Shown here: piece after piece, positions 22,642-32,007 of the stretch
Numbering within the stretch: the stretch's first letter is position 1
How the letters are laid out: each line of letters starts with the position of its first letter
Source of the DNA: JAHISC01 sp964645815
Lineage (GTDB): Bacteria; Patescibacteriota; Patescibacteriia; UBA9934
DNA: 42,383 bases
Assembly (NCBI GenBank): GCA_964645815.1
Contig: CAZYCR010000002.1
Span: forward strand, 1 to 42,383
Direction of reading: 5' to 3'
Position numbers and translations under genes: made by a program
Notes under the pieces: generated by a model
What the model was told of the DNA's origin: nothing
Database searches by the model: none
What the model saw: only the letters and a program-made list of their open reading frames with translations

Positions 22642-24587
22642 AATTTTTTCGCCGACAAAAAAGTGACTTGTTTAACATTCAACCAGATTTCCAACCTGAG
22701 AGTCTTTCGAATTCGTTAGAAGATGCGATTTTTGAAGAAGCCATAGCGGAACACCCACACTCGGCTCACGAACCAAACCGCTCCTTCGTTGGTCCAGTGA
22801 TTGAACGTCGACGCTTTGTTCTTTCATTTATTATCATTGCAGTTATTTTTTCTGTTTTTCTTATCCAACTCACATCAATGCAAATTGTCCATGGTGCCGA
22901 GTATCGCTTGCAAGCAGAAAATAATCGCACCAGAATTCGTACAATTCCGGCTAGCCGAGGTGTTATTTATGATGACCAAGGAAAAATTCTTGCTAGTAAT
23001 GAACCGACTTTTGAAATTACCACCTCAAAAAAACAACTCCCACCGCAAAAAGACGGAGCGCGAGACAAGCTTTTGACTAACTTGGCAATCCTTCTCGATG
23101 ATAAAGTTGAAAATTTCCAGGCGGCGATTGATGAAGCTGAAAGCATTGATGACCAGATACTCTTGGCTACCGACGTACCATACGATACAGCCATGGAACT
23201 TTATGCAACCTTAGACCAATATCCTGGCATCGATATCGAGCTTCGTTCACGTCGAACTTATGTGACAGATCTCATTCCATCTCTATCCCACGTTCTTGGC
23301 TATACTGGAATTATGAATGCCCAAGAATGGACTGAACTCAAAGATAAAGGCTATCGGTCTTTTGATCATTTAGGTAAGCACGGGCTTGAGAAGTCATATG
23401 AATCATATTTGCGCGGACAAAACGGTCAAGAAGTTTTAGAAGTTAATGCCTTGGGTCAATCCGAAAGAATTGTCTCTGTTACTTTGCCTGTTGACGGTGA
23501 AAATTTATATCTCTCACTCGATAGCGCTTTGCAATCCTACATCGAAGAAGTGCTAGCCGCTCGCATGGAAGGTACGGTAGCCAGTAGAGCCTCTGTGATT
23601 GTGATGGATCCGGCTGATGGTTCGATCAAAGCTTTGGTCTCCTGGCCAGCATATGACGCGAATCTTTTCACCGAAGGTATCGACAGCGAAAGTTATCAAG
23701 CACTTGTCAGCGATGAAAATTTACCGCTTTTTTCACGAGCTATTTCTGGAGAATTCCCGTCAGGCTCTACTATCAAACCTGTTTTTGCGTCAGGTGCGCT
23801 AATCGATGGCATTATCGATACTTCAACCACTTTTCTTTCAACCGGCGGTATCTCGGTTGGACCTTGGTTTTTCCCTGATTGGCGGCCAGGCGGCCATGGC
23901 ATAACTGATGTCTACTGGGCGATTGCAGATTCGGTTAATACCTTCTTTTACATGGTTGGTGGAGGTAATGAGTCTTTCACCGGTCTTGGTTTGGAAGGTT
24001 TAATGCGCTGGGCCAGAACTTTTGGCTTTGGCTCACCGACTGGCATAGATCTTCCGGGTGAAGCTGATGGATTTTTGCCTAGCAAAGAATGGAAACTCGA
24101 GACAAAAGGCGAAGTTTGGTACATCGGCGATACTTATCACGTAGCTATTGGCCAAGGTGATTTGATTGTTACGCCACTCCAGATAGCTCGAGCGACAGCA
24201 GTCTTTGCCAATGGCGGGTATTTAATAACCCCGCATTTAAACTCGCAACTAACTTATCCTGAAAATCAAGTAATCCAAGAAGAAGTAGCAGATATTGTAG
24301 CTTCGGCCATGCGCCAAACAGTTACTCATGGATCTGCCACTTCGCTTAATTCTGTCCCAGTTGCCGTAGCCGGTAAAACCGGTACTGCACAATGGAGCAG
24401 TAATGAAGCCAATCATTCTTGGTTTACCGGTTTCGCGCCTTACAAGGACCCAGAAATTGTTATCACCGTTTTAGTCGAAGAAGGTGGCGATGCTAGCCTA
24501 GCCGTACCTGTAGCTCGCGATATTTTGAACTGGTGGTTCGCTCCGGGACGAAATAGTTCGGATTTTATTGACAATTCGGCCAACTAA
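22638..24587 (+). CDS. mrdA: penicillin-binding protein 2 (transpeptidase)
   Basis: 649 aa, class B PBP. Cytoplasmic tail of ~60 residues, membrane anchor (RFVLSFIIIAVIFSVFLIQL), dimerisation domain with RTIPASRGVIYD, then transpeptidase motifs SGSTIK (active Ser with SxxK), SVN and KTGTAQ. It crosslinks septal/lateral peptidoglycan with MreB-C-D and the monofunctional elongasome. ATG 22638 gives the ATGA overlap with mreD; the longer in-frame extension to 22482 lies within mreD. The greA promoter overlaps its 3' end. Confidence 0.94.
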   Translation: MKFFRRQKSDLFNIQPDFQPESLSNSLEDAIFEEAIAEHPHSAHEPNRSFVGPVIERRRFVLSFIIIAVIFSVFLIQLTSMQIVHGAEYRLQAENNRTRIRTIPASRGVIYDDQGKILASNEPTFEITTSKKQLPPQKDGARDKLLTNLAILLDDKVENFQAAIDEAESIDDQILLATDVPYDTAMELYATLDQYPGIDIELRSRRTYVTDLIPSLSHVLGYTGIMNAQEWTELKDKGYRSFDHLGKHGLEKSYESYLRGQNGQEVLEVNALGQSERIVSVTLPVDGENLYLSLDSALQSYIEEVLAARMEGTVASRASVIVMDPADGSIKALVSWPAYDANLFTEGIDSESYQALVSDENLPLFSRAISGEFPSGSTIKPVFASGALIDGIIDTSTTFLSTGGISVGPWFFPDWRPGGHGITDVYWAIADSVNTFFYMVGGGNESFTGLGLEGLMRWARTFGFGSPTGIDLPGEADGFLPSKEWKLETKGEVWYIGDTYHVAIGQGDLIVTPLQIARATAVFANGGYLITPHLNSQLTYPENQVIQEEVADIVASAMRQTVTHGSATSLNSVPVAVAGKTGTAQWSSNEANHSWFTGFAPYKDPEIVITVLVEEGGDASLAVPVARDILNWWFAPGRNSSDFIDNSAN

Positions 24588-24595
24588 GCTATCAT
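24568..24595 (+). promoter_or_regulatory. greA promoter, near-leaderless
   Basis: TTGACA (24568-24573), 16-bp spacer, TATCAT (24590-24595); the ATG is at 24604, only 8 nt after the -10. The -35 lies in the last codons of mrdA. Confidence 0.65.
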
Positions 24596-24603
24596 AACAA
24601 AGT

Positions 24604-25068
24604 ATGAATCAAGTTAATTATATTTCGGCCGAAGGCTTGGAAAAGCTCAAAGAAGAGCTTGAATATCGAAAAACAGCCTTGCGTAAACAAATCTCAAATG
24701 AGATCGCCGTTGCCAAAGAGCAGGGCGATCTTTCGGAAAACTTTGAATACCAAGATGCCAAAGAGCGTCAAGGAAGTAATGAGGTTAGAATTGGTCAATT
24801 GGAGCAAGAAATTTTGAATTCAGTAGTCGTTGAATCTAAGTCAGGTGAAACAGAAATTTCACTGGGCTCAACGTTTAAAGTTGAAATTGACGACGGAAAA
24901 ACACAAAGTTTTGAACTCGTTGGTTCCACCGAAGCTGATCCAATGCAAGGAAAAATCAGTAATGAATCTCCGATTGGTAATGCTTTTTTGGGCAAAAAAG
25001 TTGGAGACATTGTTGAAGTAGATGTTCCATCAGGCACCAAACAATACAAAATTCTATCAATCGAATAA
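24604..25068 (+). CDS. greA: transcription elongation factor GreA
   Basis: 154 aa. The N-terminal coiled coil carries the acidic tip DLSENFEYQDAKERQ that reaches the RNA polymerase active site and stimulates transcript cleavage; the C-terminal FKBP-like domain follows (SPIGNAFLGKKVGDIVEVDVP). Length and both domains are standard. lysS starts 2 nt after. Confidence 0.96.
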   Translation: MNQVNYISAEGLEKLKEELEYRKTALRKQISNEIAVAKEQGDLSENFEYQDAKERQGSNEVRIGQLEQEILNSVVVESKSGETEISLGSTFKVEIDDGKTQSFELVGSTEADPMQGKISNESPIGNAFLGKKVGDIVEVDVPSGTKQYKILSIE

Positions 25069-25070
25069 TT

Positions 25071-26561
25071 ATGATCCCAGAAGAGATTGTTCGACGCGAA
25101 CGGCTGCACAAAATTCGTGAGACAAAAATTAATCCATATCCTGCACAGACCAAAAGAACGCACATGATTTCAGATGTGCTTTTGCATTTTGAGGAGCTGG
25201 AAAAAAGTCAGGAGGTGGTTACTATTGCTGGCCGCATTCGTACTCTTAGGAAACACGGCGGACTAACATTTTTAAATCTTGAGGATAAAACAGATAAAAT
25301 CCAAGTCGCACTTAAGAGAGATGTTATCGGCACCGAGAATTATTTATTTTTTCACGATGTTGTTGACGTCGGTGACTTTTTAGAGATTTCCGGCTCTGTT
25401 TTTGTCACGCAACGCGGTGAACAAACTTTAAATACCGACACATGGACAATGCTAACCAAATCATTATTACCTTTGCCTGAAAAGTGGCATGGGCTAACTG
25501 ACACGGAAAAACGTTATCGTTACCGCTATCTCGATCTTTTAGCAAACCCTTCTGTCATGAAAAATGCAAAGTTACGAGCTGAGATTGTAAAGACGATGCG
25601 ACAATTTCTAGAAGAAGAGGGATTCATCGAAGTTGAAACTCCAATTTTACAGCCAATCGCCGGCGGAGCAGCAGCTCGACCGTTTGTAACACACCACAAC
25701 ACACTACATCACGATTTCTACTTGCGAATTGCACCAGAGCTTTATTTAAAGCGGCTGATAGTTGGTGGTTTTGAAAAAATATTTGAGTTTGCTCGATGTT
25801 TCCGCAACGAAGGGATTAGTCCGCAACACAATCCGGAGTTTACTCAGGTAGAACTTTATTGGGCTTATGCCACAGTCGAAGACTTAATGGACCATATCGA
25901 AAGAATGCTCCAAAAAATCTGCAACGATGTCATTAAAACTGACACGATCGATTTAGACAATAAGAAAATTACTTTTTCATTTCCACTACCGCGCCGTTCT
26001 TTCCACGATCTCATAGAAAAAGAAACGGGCGTTGATTTAGACCAAATTAGAGACGAAGAAGCATTGAGAAAAATTCTCAAAGACCGAAACATGGATGTCG
26101 AAGATATTGTTGGTTATGCTGAGTTAGCAGATCACCTTTGGAAGACAGAAGTCCGGCCAAAAATTGTTGAACCAACTTTTGTTACCGATTACCCGGCATC
26201 GATGAAGCCTTTGGCTAAACGTCGTGAAGATGCTCATTATAGTGCCAGCGTACAACTCCTCATCAACGGCATGGAAGTTTGTAATGCCTTTAATGAGCAA
26301 AACGATCCAATTGAGCAGGAAGAAATTTTTGACGAACAAGAAAGCCTACGAGAGCGGGGAAGTGAAGAGGCACAAACAATCGATCATGACTTTTTGAAAG
26401 CCTTAAAGCACGGTATGCCGCCAATGGCCGGCTATGGCATTGGAATTGACCGCTTGGTAGCAATTTTAACTGGATCTGATAATCTCAAAGAAGTTATTCT
26501 TTTCCCAACTTTGAAGCCAATTCCTTATGAAGAAGATAGTGATGACCTTCGGGACGTTTGA
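25071..26561 (+). CDS. lysS: lysyl-tRNA synthetase, class II
   Basis: 496 aa. OB-fold anticodon domain (TIAGRIRTLRKHGGLTFLNLEDKTDKIQVALK), motif 1 region FLEEEGFIEVETPIL, motif 2 FEFARCFRNEGISPQHNPEFTQVE and motif 3 GYGIGIDRLVAILTGSDNLKEVILFP. Complete and typical. The greA-lysS order is a common bacterial pairing. Its 3' end overlaps the next gene by 35 nt. Confidence 0.97.
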   Translation: MIPEEIVRRERLHKIRETKINPYPAQTKRTHMISDVLLHFEELEKSQEVVTIAGRIRTLRKHGGLTFLNLEDKTDKIQVALKRDVIGTENYLFFHDVVDVGDFLEISGSVFVTQRGEQTLNTDTWTMLTKSLLPLPEKWHGLTDTEKRYRYRYLDLLANPSVMKNAKLRAEIVKTMRQFLEEEGFIEVETPILQPIAGGAAARPFVTHHNTLHHDFYLRIAPELYLKRLIVGGFEKIFEFARCFRNEGISPQHNPEFTQVELYWAYATVEDLMDHIERMLQKICNDVIKTDTIDLDNKKITFSFPLPRRSFHDLIEKETGVDLDQIRDEEALRKILKDRNMDVEDIVGYAELADHLWKTEVRPKIVEPTFVTDYPASMKPLAKRREDAHYSASVQLLINGMEVCNAFNEQNDPIEQEEIFDEQESLRERGSEEAQTIDHDFLKALKHGMPPMAGYGIGIDRLVAILTGSDNLKEVILFPTLKPIPYEEDSDDLRDV

Positions 26562-26931
26562 TGGTTTGCATCCAGGACACCTTTTTTTGCTGACAAAGGC
26601 TAGGGAATTAGGTGATGAATTGACTGTCGCCCTGGCGCTCGATAAAACTGTTAAACAGCTCAAAGATAAACCAACAAAATTTAATTTCCGTGAACGACAG
26701 ATGGCTTTGGAAGATTCAAAATTAGTTGATCTGGTTATTCCGGCTGATAAAAAATTAGGCAGCTACAAGACAGTGAAAAAAATAAAACCAGATATTATCA
26801 CTCTTGGCTACGACCAAGTCGAACTCAAAAACGATCTTGAAGCGTGGATTCAATTAAACGATGAACCAATCCAACTTATTACGCTTCCAGCCCTAGAACC
26901 AAATAAATACAAATCTTCAATTCTCAATTAA
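26527..26931 (+). CDS. cytidylyltransferase-family nucleotidyltransferase (RibL/TagD-like)
   Basis: 134 aa, a single nucleotidyltransferase domain: TFGTFDGLHPGHLFLL carries the HxGH motif, and KPDIITLGYDQ is the second conserved block. Stand-alone domains of this type are glycerol-3-phosphate cytidylyltransferases or archaeal-type FAD synthetases; I cannot choose, as specificity residues are not certain. ATG 26527 overlaps lysS by 35 nt; an internal ATG at 26542 would also keep the domain. Confidence 0.75.
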   Translation: MKKIVMTFGTFDGLHPGHLFLLTKARELGDELTVALALDKTVKQLKDKPTKFNFRERQMALEDSKLVDLVIPADKKLGSYKTVKKIKPDIITLGYDQVELKNDLEAWIQLNDEPIQLITLPALEPNKYKSSILN

Positions 26932-26932
26932 T

Positions 26933-28198
26933 ATGATCGACCTAAAACTACTTCGCGAGCAGCCAAATGATATTTACGAAGCTGCTAAAGCAAAAAATAT
27001 CGAATTAGACATTGATCATATTTTAGAGCTCGACAAAAAAGTACGAACTCTGCAAGCAGAATTTGAAAGTATTGCCGCACAAAAAAATGAGGCTTCAAAA
27101 CAGATCGCCGGTGCTGGTGATGACGAGCGTCAAAAACTAATCAATGACATGCGCGTGATTGATCGCAAAGCCGATGAGCTCAAAGCTGAACTCACACCGC
27201 TTAAAGACGAGCTCGATGAACTGCTCTACAAAATTCCAAATCCGGCTATGCCAGACGTCAAAGTTGCAGCCAGTGAAGAAGAAAATGAAGTTGTCAAGAC
27301 AGTTGGTGAAAAAACTAAGTTTGATTTTGAACCAAAAGATCATCTTGAACTTGGCGAAGCTTTGGATATTATCGACATGGAAAGTGCTGCTCAAGCGTGC
27401 GGGGCAAGATTCACTTATCTCAAAGGAGATGGCGCGCTTTTGGAGTTTGCCTTGATTCAATATGCCTTGAGTGTCGCCCAAAAGCATGGTTTTGTTCCAG
27501 TGATCGTGCCACATTTGGTTAATCCAAAATCAATGCGAGCCATGGGCTATTTAGAGCACGGCGGACATGATGAAATCTACTTCTTGGCAAAAGACAACCA
27601 ATATTTGATTGGAACTTCTGAGCAATCAATCGGGCCAATGCACATGAATAAAACTTTTGATGAAAAAGAATTGCCACTCCGTTACATTGGTTTTTCTCCT
27701 TGCTACAGAAGGGAAGCGGGTTCGTACGGTAAGGACACAAAAGGAATTTTGAGAGTTCATCAGTTCGATAAATTGGAAATGTTTTCTTTCACTCATCCTG
27801 ATGTATCCAACGATGAACATGAATTTATTTTGAGCATTGAAGAAGAGCTAATGCAAGGTTTGGGCTTGCCTTATCAGGTTATTAAAATGGTCACCGGCGA
27901 TTTGGGACTTCCAGCAGCCAGAAAATACGATATTGAGGCTTGGATGCCGGCCCAGGATGCCTACCGTGAGACTCATTCTTGCAGCACAACAACAGACTTT
28001 CAAGCCCGACGCTTGAACACACGCTTCAAGGATAAAAACGGCGAAGTCCGATTTGTTCATACTCTCAATGGTACAGCTTTTGCCATTGGCAGAACTTTGA
28101 TTGCTATTTTAGAAAACTATCAGCAAGCTGATGGCAGCATTGTCATTCCGGAAGTTTTGCAACCGTTCATGGGTAAAGAAAAGATTGAGGCAAAATAA
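26933..28198 (+). CDS. serS: seryl-tRNA synthetase
   Basis: 421 aa. The N-terminal long antiparallel coiled coil that grips the tRNA-Ser variable arm (residues ~30-100) and the class II catalytic core are present: RYIGFSPCYRREAGSYGKDTKGILRVHQFDKLE (motif 2) and NGTAFAIGRTLIAILENYQQADGSI (motif 3). Starts 1 nt after the preceding stop. Confidence 0.96.
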   Translation: MIDLKLLREQPNDIYEAAKAKNIELDIDHILELDKKVRTLQAEFESIAAQKNEASKQIAGAGDDERQKLINDMRVIDRKADELKAELTPLKDELDELLYKIPNPAMPDVKVAASEEENEVVKTVGEKTKFDFEPKDHLELGEALDIIDMESAAQACGARFTYLKGDGALLEFALIQYALSVAQKHGFVPVIVPHLVNPKSMRAMGYLEHGGHDEIYFLAKDNQYLIGTSEQSIGPMHMNKTFDEKELPLRYIGFSPCYRREAGSYGKDTKGILRVHQFDKLEMFSFTHPDVSNDEHEFILSIEEELMQGLGLPYQVIKMVTGDLGLPAARKYDIEAWMPAQDAYRETHSCSTTTDFQARRLNTRFKDKNGEVRFVHTLNGTAFAIGRTLIAILENYQQADGSIVIPEVLQPFMGKEKIEAK

Positions 28199-28200
28199 CA

Positions 28201-29349
28201 ATGAAAGCACAAGGTTTTAAAACTTGGATCGAGATTAATGCCACGGCATTAAAATCAAACATTAACTCACTCCGGTCGCTTCTAAAGCCCGGGGTGACGT
28301 TTTGTGCTGTGGTCAAAGCTAATGCTTATGGCCATGAAACAGACACCATTGTCCGACTCTGTACAGTTGAAGGTATTAATCATTTTGCCGTTGATTCAAT
28401 CGACGAAGCTTTGATAGCTCGCCGACGGGCACCTGAAGCTACGATTTTTATTCTCGGCTATACAGTCGAAAAAAGACTGTCAGAAGTCATTGCCAATGGT
28501 TTTATCCAAACCGTCTACAATGAAGAAGACGTAGCCAAAATCGGCAGCCTGGCTTTATCCCAACAGAGAAAAGCCTTAATAAACCTAAAAGTTGAGACCG
28601 GCACCCAGCGACAAGGGGTTACCTTGAAGAAAATCGACCCGTTTTTACGCGAAATTCGGCGATATGAGCGGTTTTTGGAGCTTACAGGCATTTCCTCCCA
28701 TTTTGCCGATGCCGAGCACACCAGCGCCCCTAATTTCACCCACGAACAAACCGGGGTATTTGAAGAAGCCCTGATCATCTGCCAAGACCTTGGTTTTGAA
28801 CCAAAATACCAGCATATCGCTTGTTCGGCAGCAGCTGTCGCTTATCCGGAAACCCAAGGAACAATGACTCGCTTTGGCGTAACGCTTTATGGCCTTTGGT
28901 CATCGGAAGAATTAAGACGTACCAATAATGTCAGCCAAAGAACGATCGATCTAAAACCGATTTTAGCTTGGCGCACCACAGTGGCCCAAGTAAAAGATGT
29001 AGCTCCTGGTGTTTCAATTGGTTATGGCCGAACTTATGTTGCCGACAGACCGATCCGCATTGCAGTTTTACCGGTCGGATATTATGATGGCTATAGAAGA
29101 ATTTCATCGAGGCAGGGAAGTGTCTTAATTAAAGGTCAACGTTGTTCAATTTTGGGTACAATTTGTATGAACATGATGATGGTTGATGTTTCTCGACTGC
29201 CTAGTGTTAAAACCGGTGACACTGCAACTCTTTTGGGACGAGACGGCATGCACGAAATTTCCGCGGAAGAGCTCGCAGAAAATATGTCTACTATCAATTA
29301 CGAAGTCGTGACACAAATCAATCCTTTGCTACCTCGCATTGTCGTATGA
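28201..29349 (+). CDS. alr: alanine racemase
   Basis: 382 aa, PLP-dependent fold-III enzyme converting L-Ala to D-Ala for peptidoglycan. The PLP lysine is in AVVKANAYGHE near residue 39; the Tyr of GYGRTY and the substrate-binding block ICMNMMMVDVS support activity. It starts 2 nt after serS and its stop overlaps the following ATG (ATGA), linking D-Ala supply with division. Confidence 0.94.
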   Translation: MKAQGFKTWIEINATALKSNINSLRSLLKPGVTFCAVVKANAYGHETDTIVRLCTVEGINHFAVDSIDEALIARRRAPEATIFILGYTVEKRLSEVIANGFIQTVYNEEDVAKIGSLALSQQRKALINLKVETGTQRQGVTLKKIDPFLREIRRYERFLELTGISSHFADAEHTSAPNFTHEQTGVFEEALIICQDLGFEPKYQHIACSAAAVAYPETQGTMTRFGVTLYGLWSSEELRRTNNVSQRTIDLKPILAWRTTVAQVKDVAPGVSIGYGRTYVADRPIRIAVLPVGYYDGYRRISSRQGSVLIKGQRCSILGTICMNMMMVDVSRLPSVKTGDTATLLGRDGMHEISAEELAENMSTINYEVVTQINPLLPRIVV

Positions 29350-30242
29350 GCCGCCGAGACTATTTCAAAAAAACCAATCAACAATCCTGGCAAGGACGAC
29401 GTTTTCAAAATCCTTATTTTAACAGTGGTCCAAAGAACATTTGGCGTCGATTAATACCAATTTTTCTAATCCTGACGATTATAGCTGCCGGAGTTAGTTA
29501 TTTAATTTACGGCCCAGTTTTTAAAATACAATCAGTCTCTGTTTCTGGTTTGACAACTATTCCGCAAGAAGAAGTCGAAAATTTTGTACGCGATGAAATT
29601 AGTCACCAAGGACTGCGAATTTTACCAAAAGATAACCGTTGGTTTGTGCCAAACGATGACTTAAGTCAAAAACTAATGGATGAATTTGACCTTTCCAAAG
29701 CAGATATTTCAATCAATGGCGACCAAATCAATATTCAGGCTGAAGAAAGAATTTTGGAATTCGTTTGGCGTATTGATCGATCATTCTATTTTATTGATTT
29801 AGATGGTGTCATTACCCGCGAATTACGACAAAATGAACGAAATACCTTACTTAGCAGATTAAACATGGAACTAGACCCAACGATTGAAGGAGAAGAACGA
29901 GAATTTGCACCATTACAACCAACCATGCCGATTATCGAAGACAAAACAAAAACACCTGTAAACATTGGTGATAAACTTTTTGAAGCAAACATTGCCGAGA
30001 ATATTCTAAGCTTTGATTTAGGTTTGAGACAATTAGCCATTACGCCCTTAATCTACGAAACTGAGTCAAGGGTTGATCCTTGGTTTTCTGTTGTCATTAA
30101 TGCGCCATACAAAATTTTGTTCGATGGAGCAGGGGACACCACAAAACAACTAACGGCATTAGGTGTAACACTTAATGAATACACTGGCGTAATCAATAAG
30201 TACATCGATGTTAGATTTGAAAATAGAGCGTACGTAAAATAA
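29346..30242 (+). CDS. FtsQ/DivIB-like cell division protein
   Basis: 298 aa bitopic protein: basic cytoplasmic tail with Arg/Gln-rich start, one membrane helix (residues ~35-58), then a POTRA-like domain (FKIQSVSVSGLTTIPQEEVENFVRDEI), followed by the family's beta domain. Divergent, as usual for this family; a stand-alone POTRA protein of other function is the alternative. Couples to alr by an ATGA overlap and ends the plus-strand operon. Confidence 0.75.
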   Translation: MSRRDYFKKTNQQSWQGRRFQNPYFNSGPKNIWRRLIPIFLILTIIAAGVSYLIYGPVFKIQSVSVSGLTTIPQEEVENFVRDEISHQGLRILPKDNRWFVPNDDLSQKLMDEFDLSKADISINGDQINIQAEERILEFVWRIDRSFYFIDLDGVITRELRQNERNTLLSRLNMELDPTIEGEEREFAPLQPTMPIIEDKTKTPVNIGDKLFEANIAENILSFDLGLRQLAITPLIYETESRVDPWFSVVINAPYKILFDGAGDTTKQLTALGVTLNEYTGVINKYIDVRFENRAYVK

Positions 30243-30292
30243 CCTCTATTTATTTTACGACGCAAGGGTAGATAATCAAAGGGGAAAGGGGA

Positions 30293-30347
30293 CGTTGGGT
30301 GTTGCAACTCAACGCTCTATTATTTTTTATAATTTTTTTTGTCGCAA
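30293..30347 (+). terminator. probable terminator of the lysS-ftsQ operon
   Basis: CGTTG (30293-30297) and CAACG (30310-30314) close a short stem whose loop contains a GTTG/CAAC self-complementary core, followed by TATTATTTTTTATAATTTTTTTT. The stem is short, so confidence is moderate. Confidence 0.5.
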
Positions 30348-30622
30348 AAATAACTTAATTGCAAATAAAAAAATTTACTCATCATTAGAGTCAGAAGCCG
30401 TTTGAATAGTGTTGAGAACGACAGAAGTGAGAAGAGTGTTTTTTTGAATCAAAACCTAAAGGTATCCCAGGTCATGGACGATAAAAATCAAGCGTCGCAC
30501 AATATATCTTCTACGACTCTTGGCATATTTAAGCCCCGGGTTAGGTGATTCAACTACTATCTAGTAGTACTAAGTTCTAGTTTTTAAGGATTACACTTAT
30601 ATAAATAAATATCTGTCTTATC

Positions 30623-30648
30623 TATTTACAAATTATAATTTGTAAATA
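30623..30648. repeat. 26-bp perfect AT-rich palindrome
   Basis: 13-bp arms with no spacer; each arm reads TATTTACAAATTA inward. It could extrude a cruciform, serve as an operator or be a recombination remnant. No adjacent gene start faces it. Confidence 0.7.
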
Positions 30649-30783
30649 TTATTTTATAAAATATTTTGTCTCTAAACGAATTTACTATTAACAATTTTTT
30701 ATACCTGCTCGTTTGTTCAACCCTACTACCCCTTCCCTGATTACAAAGTCTTTGTGTCGTAAAATGAAAAACAGCCTAACCAC

Positions 30784-31992
30784 CTACAAGCCCGATACAT
30801 AAGACGCCGGATTAACTGGAATACCATTTAATCTGACTTCGAAGTGCAAGTGAGGTCCAGTTGAAAATCCTGTACTTCCCACATAGCCAATCACCTGTCC
30901 CCTTTCAACATAAGCGCCGGTCGAAGTATTAAAGCGACTCATGTGAGCGTATAAGGTGGCGTAACCTCCTTGGTGAATAACCATGACGTAATTACCGTAT
31001 GAACTGCCAGTCTTAGTCCAAGCCACAATTCCTGGTGCTGCGGCCTTAATTGGAGTACCGGTTGGTGCTGCCAAGTCAATACCGGAGTGCTCGAAAAGAT
31101 GACGGAAAGGATAAGTCGGATCATGGAAAGTTGCCGTTACTATGTAATCCATCAATGGTTTTGTAAAGAAAATTCCCTCTTCTGTTGAAGAGTCTTGGTT
31201 TTCAGCCAAACGACTTTCCAATTCACTTTGCAGTTGGCTGAGTTGAGAGGTGATGTATTGCTGATCCTGACGCAATTCACTCATCAAAACTCTGTACTGA
31301 GCTTCCGATGATTGCGTTTCATCGATCAAAACGTCTTTGGCTGACTTTTGTGAATCCAATTTAGCTACCTGCATTTTAAGCTCACCTTGCAAAGTAACCA
31401 ATTCGTCCAAACCATCTTCTTGAACCTCACGATTTTCTTCCAAATTATCTTTTGTATCTTTGGTGATGTCCAATGCTTGGTTTAACTCACGATTAACAGT
31501 TTCCAGATGATCCAATTCTTCAAATAACTCACTGAAATCATCAGCACCAAACATGACCTCAATAAAACCAATGTTGTCGCGTCGGTAAAGTGCGAAGATC
31601 ATTTCTTCGAGCATTTCTTTTTGAGTCAACAATTTCTCGTTTTCAGCCCTGATTTGCTCTTCTAAAATCTCAATTTCTAATTGCTGTGCTTCGATTTCGG
31701 CCTGAGTTGATTGAACGTCGAGTTCTGCCAGCGTTATTTGGTTTTCAATTAATGCTAAGTCATTCAAAAGACTGGCGGTTTGTTTTGAGTACTCATTTAC
31801 TTTCCGTTTGTACTCGTCCATTTTTTTATTGATTTGCTCAATCTCGGCCTTCTTATTGGCAATTTCGCTGTTCAAGTTATCCACATCGTCCGCCGCCAAT
31901 GCCTGTACTCCTGAAACAACAAAAAGACTAACAGCAAAAAATGCTGCCACAATTGCAAATAAAACTGAAATTCTCAGTATGTTTTTTCTCAC
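30784..31992 (-). CDS. secreted murein hydrolase activator/peptidase, M23 family with coiled coil
   Basis: 402 aa. Signal peptide (RKNILRISVLFAIVAAFFAV...) with cleavage after VQALA. A long coiled coil (~50-260) precedes a LytM/M23 domain with HSGIDLAAPTGTP, HQGGYATLYAHMSRF and GPHLHFEVRLNG, retaining the zinc-binding His residues, so it is probably an active endopeptidase, EnvC-like in layout. GTG 31992 is chosen: TGGTATAAT ends 6 nt upstream, which makes the transcript leaderless. The longer in-frame extension to 32100 lies inside gltX and upstream of that promoter. Confidence 0.85.
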   Translation of the reverse strand: MRKNILRISVLFAIVAAFFAVSLFVVSGVQALAADDVDNLNSEIANKKAEIEQINKKMDEYKRKVNEYSKQTASLLNDLALIENQITLAELDVQSTQAEIEAQQLEIEILEEQIRAENEKLLTQKEMLEEMIFALYRRDNIGFIEVMFGADDFSELFEELDHLETVNRELNQALDITKDTKDNLEENREVQEDGLDELVTLQGELKMQVAKLDSQKSAKDVLIDETQSSEAQYRVLMSELRQDQQYITSQLSQLQSELESRLAENQDSSTEEGIFFTKPLMDYIVTATFHDPTYPFRHLFEHSGIDLAAPTGTPIKAAAPGIVAWTKTGSSYGNYVMVIHQGGYATLYAHMSRFNTSTGAYVERGQVIGYVGSTGFSTGPHLHFEVRLNGIPVNPASYVSGL

Positions 31993-31998
31993 ACCTCC

Positions 31999-32007
31999 AT
32001 TATACCA
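31999..32007 (-). promoter_or_regulatory. extended -10 promoter of the M23 gene, inside the gltX stop
   Basis: Minus strand TGGTATAAT (32007-31999); the TAA of TATAAT is the gltX stop codon, and the GTG start lies 6 nt downstream. GGAGG lies between, but only 1 nt from the GTG, too close to act as an SD. Confidence 0.7.

Larger units (their letters stand above)
30243..30783. other. 541-bp gene-free region between convergent genes
   Basis: No coding region supported on either strand. Contents: a terminator-like hairpin for the plus operon near 30293-30314 (CGTTG/CAACG) with T-rich tracts after it; a CTACTA-tc-TAGTAG repeat (about 30552-30565); and a 26-bp perfect AT palindrome at 30623-30648. 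It is one of the longest gene-free stretches in the window and very AT-rich in its second half. Confidence 0.65.
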
